The notes below the pieces were generated by a model that ran no database searches, was not told the origin of the DNA, and was given only the letters and a program-made list of their open reading frames with translations. A program made the translations under genes and the position numbers. Shown here piece after piece: positions 60,899 to 64,000 of a stretch of DNA of 64,000 nucleotides. The stretch spans positions 1-64,000 of the forward strand of contig JAFSBY010000026.1 in assembly GCA_017437045.1 (NCBI GenBank). Direction: 5' to 3'. This DNA is from Alistipes sp. GTDB lineage: Bacteria > Bacteroidota > Bacteroidia > Bacteroidales > Rikenellaceae. Numbering within the stretch: position 1 is the first letter of the stretch; each line of letters starts with the position of its first letter.

Positions 60899-61693
60899 AT
60901 GTTTTCACTCGCAGGTAAAAACGCATGGATCACGGGTGCATCGTATGGCATCGGATTCAACATCGCCAAGGCTTTCGTAGCTGCAGGCATCAAGAACATC
61001 ATCTTCAACGACATCAACGAGGCTGCGTTGGAGAAGGGTCTGGCTAACTACAAGGAGGCCGGTATCGAGAACGTACACGGCTACGTGTGCGACGTAACGA
61101 ACGAGGATCAGGTCAAGGAGATGGTCGAGAAGGTACACGCCGAGGTAGGTCAGATCGACATCCTGGTGAACAACGCCGGTATCATCAAGCGCATTCCGAT
61201 GCACGAGATGAAGCGTTCGGAGTTCCAGCAGGTGATCGACATCGACCTGGTAGGTCCGTTTATCTGCTCGAGCGCCGTGCTGCCCGAGATGATGGAGCGC
61301 CGCGAGGGTAAGATCATCAACATCTGCTCGATGATGTCGGAGCTGGGTCGCGAGACCGTATCGGCTTACGCTGCCGCCAAGGGTGGCCTGAAGATGCTCA
61401 CGCGCAACATCTGCTCGGAGTATGGTGAGTACAACATCCAGTGCAACGGCATCGGCCCGGGCTACATCGCTACGCCCCAGACCGCTCCGCTGCGCGAGAA
61501 GCAGCCCGACGGCTCGCGTCACCCCTTCGATTCGTTCATCTGCGCCAAGACCCCCACAGGTCGCTGGCTCGAGCCCGATGAGCTGGGTGGTCCCGCTGTG
61601 TTCCTCGCCTCGAAGGCTTCGGATGCTGTAAACGGCCACATCCTCTATGTGGACGGTGGTATCCTGGCCTACATCGGCAAGCAGCCGCAGTAA
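60899..61693 (+). CDS. kduD: 2-dehydro-3-deoxy-D-gluconate 5-dehydrogenase (KduD)
   Basis: NAD-dependent SDR that reduces the KduI product to 2-keto-3-deoxygluconate. The 264-residue protein has ITGASYGIGFNIAKAF (cofactor loop), DILVNNAGIIKRIPMHEM (NNAG and the KduD-typical IIKR), INICSMMSELGRETVSAYAA with the catalytic Ser, and the SAYAAAKGGLKM Tyr/Lys pair. The end GHILYVDGGILAYIGKQP is that of KduD. It pairs with kduI across a repeat-filled gap of 404 bases and is followed by a strong terminator. Confidence 0.94.
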   Translation: MFSLAGKNAWITGASYGIGFNIAKAFVAAGIKNIIFNDINEAALEKGLANYKEAGIENVHGYVCDVTNEDQVKEMVEKVHAEVGQIDILVNNAGIIKRIPMHEMKRSEFQQVIDIDLVGPFICSSAVLPEMMERREGKIINICSMMSELGRETVSAYAAAKGGLKMLTRNICSEYGEYNIQCNGIGPGYIATPQTAPLREKQPDGSRHPFDSFICAKTPTGRWLEPDELGGPAVFLASKASDAVNGHILYVDGGILAYIGKQPQ

Positions 61694-61704
61694 ACCACAA
61701 TAAC

Positions 61705-61737
61705 AAAAAAAGCCCCGCAGACAGCGGGGCTTTTTTT
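61705..61737. terminator. Terminator of kduD
   Basis: AAAAAAAGCCCCGC, loop AGACA, GCGGGGCTTTTTTT. A symmetric stem between convergent genes that works in both directions. Confidence 0.95.
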
Positions 61738-61752
61738 ATTGCATTTTCACAT

Positions 61753-62631
61753 TTAGAATTGATTTTCAGCCAAAAACTGAGAGACTATCCGGTTGAAAAT
61801 CTCCGGCTGCTCCATATTGCACATGTGGCCGCTATCGGGGATCGTCTCGAAACGGCTGTTGGGCAGGTGCGGCATCAGCGACGAGGGGCGTGGTGCAGCC
61901 TTCTCGGGGCGATGGGCCGAGATAAAGAGGGTCGGCACGGCAGGACGTCGCTCGGCCGTCAGACGACGCGCCTCACGACCGTAGTAGCAATGCGTTTCGT
62001 GGTGCGTGGCCTGCCAACCGTCCCAGGCACGGATCATCCGCCACAACGGACGACGAATCCGCTCAACCTGCGAGCCGCCCTGCATCAACTGCTCAAACCA
62101 TCCTCGTTTATAGGCCCGCAGGCCCTGCTCCTCGATGCGGTCGATGGAGGCCTGCTTGGCTGCCCGTTCCTCAGTCGTCATCGGCTCGTTCACGCTCGGC
62201 GTGGAGCGGGTCTCCCCCTCGGCCAGCACAACCGAAAGCAGCCGTTCGGGATACATAGCCAGCAGATCGCCCGCAATAAATCCCCCCATCGAGAGCCCGA
62301 CAACATGAGCCTTCGGGATCTGCAAGGCATCCATCAAAGCCACTAAATCGTCGCAATGCGTAAAGCGCAAATCCTCGCGTTGCTTGGACGAACGACCATA
62401 TCCCCGCGCATCATAGACAATCACCCGATAGTGCGCCTTGAAGGCCTCGACCTGCTCGCGCCACATGCGTCGGTCGAGCGAATGACCATGCACGAAGATC
62501 AGCGGCGTGCCCGCACCCTGCTCCTCGTAATAGAGCCGTCCCTCGGGAACGGCAACATAACCTCCGCGTGCCACCACCTCACCGGTCAGCAGCACGCCCA
62601 TCCAGGTCAGCAACCAAAAAAATCCCTTCAT
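61753..62631 (-). CDS. Secreted alpha/beta-hydrolase
   Basis: A 292-residue hydrolase with a signal peptide (MKGFFWLLTWMGVLLTGEVV). The alpha/beta fold shows GTPLIFVHGHSLDRRMW (oxyanion HG), IVYDARGYGRSS, the nucleophile elbow VVGLSMGGFIAGDL (Ser in GLSMG), and RFETIPDSGHMCNMEQPEIF with the catalytic His. It is a likely esterase or lactonase in the periplasm; the substrate is unknown. It is convergent with kduD and divergent from galM. Confidence 0.88.
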   Translation of the reverse strand: MKGFFWLLTWMGVLLTGEVVARGGYVAVPEGRLYYEEQGAGTPLIFVHGHSLDRRMWREQVEAFKAHYRVIVYDARGYGRSSKQREDLRFTHCDDLVALMDALQIPKAHVVGLSMGGFIAGDLLAMYPERLLSVVLAEGETRSTPSVNEPMTTEERAAKQASIDRIEEQGLRAYKRGWFEQLMQGGSQVERIRRPLWRMIRAWDGWQATHHETHCYYGREARRLTAERRPAVPTLFISAHRPEKAAPRPSSLMPHLPNSRFETIPDSGHMCNMEQPEIFNRIVSQFLAENQF

Positions 62632-62674
62632 TTTCGAAAATTTACCTTGATTTTGACGCAAGGTACAAAAAAAT

Positions 62675-62705
62675 TTGGTCATTCTCCCAATTTTCACTAT
62701 ATTTG
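62675..62705 (+). promoter_or_regulatory. Promoter of the galM lipoprotein gene
   Basis: TTTGG with TTG at 62675-62677 and TATATTTG at 62698-62705, 20 bases apart. Confidence 0.75.
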
Positions 62706-62788
62706 ATCCAATGTATGCGCATACGCGTCACGCGCGCGTTACGCACACACGAACAACCCTAAATAATCAACCAAAAACGAATAACAAC

Positions 62789-63925
62789 ATGAAGCGTACA
62801 CTGACCTTCTTCGCCGCAGCTACAGCCCTCACGCTGTCGAGCTGCTGCAACGAGCCGCAACTGACCCTCTCGGGGTTGAATCCTGCCGATTTCGAGGCAG
62901 AGATCGACGGCCAACAACTCAAACTCTACACGCTGACCAATGCCTCGGGCATGGAGATCACGGTGACCCCCTTTGGTGGTCGCATCGTCTCGATCATGGC
63001 TCCCGATCGCACCGGTGTGATGCGCGACGTGGTGCTCGGCTTTGACAAGCTCAGCGACTACCAGACCATCCCCTCGGATTTCGGTGCCGCCATTGGTCGC
63101 TACGCCAACCGCATCGGTCAGGGCAAATTCACACTCGACGGTGTAGAGCACCAGCTGCCGCAGAACAACTTCGGCCACTGTCTGCATGGCGGCCCGAACG
63201 GCTGGCAGTACAAGATCTACGAGGTCGAGCAGGTGAGCGAGAATGCCATTACGCTGGTGATGCACTCGCCCGATGGCGATGAGCAGTTCCCGGGTAACGT
63301 TGTGGCCAAGGTGACCTACACGCTCACAGACCAGAATGCCCTCGACATCGCTTACGAGGCAACGACCGACGCCCCGACGATCATCAACCTGACGAACCAC
63401 ACCTACTTCAACCTCGCAGGCGAGCCGTCGAAGACGATCTTGAACGATGTGCTGCAGATCGACGCCGACACCTTCACGCCCTGTGACGAGACCTTCATGA
63501 CGACGGGTGAGATCGCGCCGGTAGAGGATACGCCGATGGATTTCCGCGTGCCGAAGATGATCGGTGCCGAGATCAACAACTACGACTACGCACAGCTCAA
63601 GAATGGCAACGGCTACGACCACAACTGGGTGCTCAACGCAGCCGGTGATCTGACAAAACCCGCCGTGGTGCTCTTCTCGCCGGCCAGCGGCATTTCGCTG
63701 ACGGTCTACACCTCGGAGCCGGGTATTCAGGTCTACACGGGTAACTTCCTGGATGGCACGGTCACGGGTAAGGGTGGCGTGGTCTACAACCAGCGCGCAG
63801 CCATCTGCCTCGAGACGCAGAAATATCCCGATACGCCGAACAAGCCGGAGTGGCCGTCGTGCGTCCTGCGTCCGGGTGAGACCTACACGAGCCGTTGTAT
63901 CTACCAATTCGGTATCGTAGAATAA
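62789..63925 (+). CDS. galM: Aldose 1-epimerase (mutarotase) lipoprotein
   Basis: Interconverts alpha and beta anomers of aldoses. The 378-residue protein has a lipoprotein signal (TFFAAATALTLSSCC) and a galactose-mutarotase fold. Visible marks are GGRIVSIMAPDRTG, GAAIGRYANRIGQGKFTLDG, FGHCLHGGPNGWQ (substrate His), IINLTNHTYFNLAG (catalytic His), YDHNWVLN, and AICLETQKYPDTPNKPEWPS with the general-base Glu. The lipid anchor places it outside the cytoplasm, as often in Bacteroidales. The frame is open upstream, but MKRTLTFF starts the signal. A further gene starts 46 bases downstream. Confidence 0.94.
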   Translation: MKRTLTFFAAATALTLSSCCNEPQLTLSGLNPADFEAEIDGQQLKLYTLTNASGMEITVTPFGGRIVSIMAPDRTGVMRDVVLGFDKLSDYQTIPSDFGAAIGRYANRIGQGKFTLDGVEHQLPQNNFGHCLHGGPNGWQYKIYEVEQVSENAITLVMHSPDGDEQFPGNVVAKVTYTLTDQNALDIAYEATTDAPTIINLTNHTYFNLAGEPSKTILNDVLQIDADTFTPCDETFMTTGEIAPVEDTPMDFRVPKMIGAEINNYDYAQLKNGNGYDHNWVLNAAGDLTKPAVVLFSPASGISLTVYTSEPGIQVYTGNFLDGTVTGKGGVVYNQRAAICLETQKYPDTPNKPEWPSCVLRPGETYTSRCIYQFGIVE

Positions 63926-63971
63926 ACACCAACAAACCAGCCAACTATAAACTAAAAACCAATAAAGAACT

Positions 63972-64000
63972 ATGATTTCAAACGACGTAGTGCAGGCAGT
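63972..64000 (+). CDS. Start of a further gene (nine codons and part of a tenth, cut by the window edge)
   Basis: ATG at 63972 reads MISNDVVQA and continues past the right edge. It lies 46 bases after galM, so it may share its transcript. Too little is visible to name it; a sugar transporter or kinase would be a usual neighbour. Confidence 0.4.

Noticed and set aside
1..64000. tRNA, rRNA or known riboswitches
   Set aside because: No cloverleaf with a T-arm GTTCRA pattern, no rRNA-like stretch and no recognisable riboswitch core was seen by eye; a covariance search was not possible.

Overview
The window looks like chromosome of a gut-type Bacteroidales bacterium, most likely Alistipes or another Rikenellaceae. 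The reasons are G+C-rich genes with heavy TCG, GAG and CTG codon use, the Bacteroidota promoter form (TTG, about 19-21 bases, then TAnnTTTG) in front of many genes, many surface lipoproteins, a Mfa/fimbrillin-like lipoprotein, OmpP1/FadL, a cluster for uronate and hexose use, and a fermentative pyruvate formate-lyase. The genus is inferred from style and protein likeness, not from a database search. No rRNA, tRNA or CRISPR array was seen.

Layout. 1-1.65 kb: two secreted proteins of unknown role that share a 122-bp 5' module. 1.8-7.3 kb: housekeeping genes der, ysxC, prs and dnaK. 7.4-12.4 kb: c-di-AMP cyclase, Skp-like lipoprotein, ruvA, a 44-residue membrane peptide and two FKBP-like lipoproteins, the second with a Tyr/Gly-rich insertion. 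12.5-16.5 kb: a small HTH protein and the minus-strand operon HU/CCDC81-like, sigma-54 activator, LptE, helical-repeat protein, SecG. 16.7-22.1 kb: arginine decarboxylase type enzyme, lpdA, C69 peptidase, YggS. 22.2-25.3 kb: PspC-PadR-DUF2807-PspC envelope-stress type operon. 25.4-29.2 kb: pfkA, PfkB-type kinase, SDR, MBL-fold hydrolase. 29.3-38.5 kb: membrane protein, POT transporter, pflB-pflA-formate channel, glgB. 38.6-48.2 kb: one long minus-strand run, TamB-ExbB-ExbD-TonB-DUF1573-amidohydrolase-TIR protein. 48.3-53 kb: LytTR regulator, OmpP1, a 125-bp tandem repeat array, GH43. 53-56.2 kb: a 54-residue peptide plus fimbrillin-like lipoprotein, and tsaD. 56.2-58.9 kb: a phage-type island with an orphan terminase, a small protein and a self-cleaving type repressor. 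58.9-64 kb: YhcH, kduI, kduD, hydrolase, galM.

Most of the content is core metabolism and envelope biology. The least explained DNA is a family of C/G-rich palindromic elements. At der and at the decarboxylase gene they sit between two copies of the gene's 3' end, and the two copies encode the same peptide with only synonymous changes. At these two genes and at kduI, the element also carries an inverted match to the end of the upstream gene. The other striking features are the 125-bp hairpin repeat array after ompP1, the FKBP protein with the Tyr/Gly loop, the TIR membrane protein at the end of the TamB/TonB run, and the orphan terminase/repressor island.
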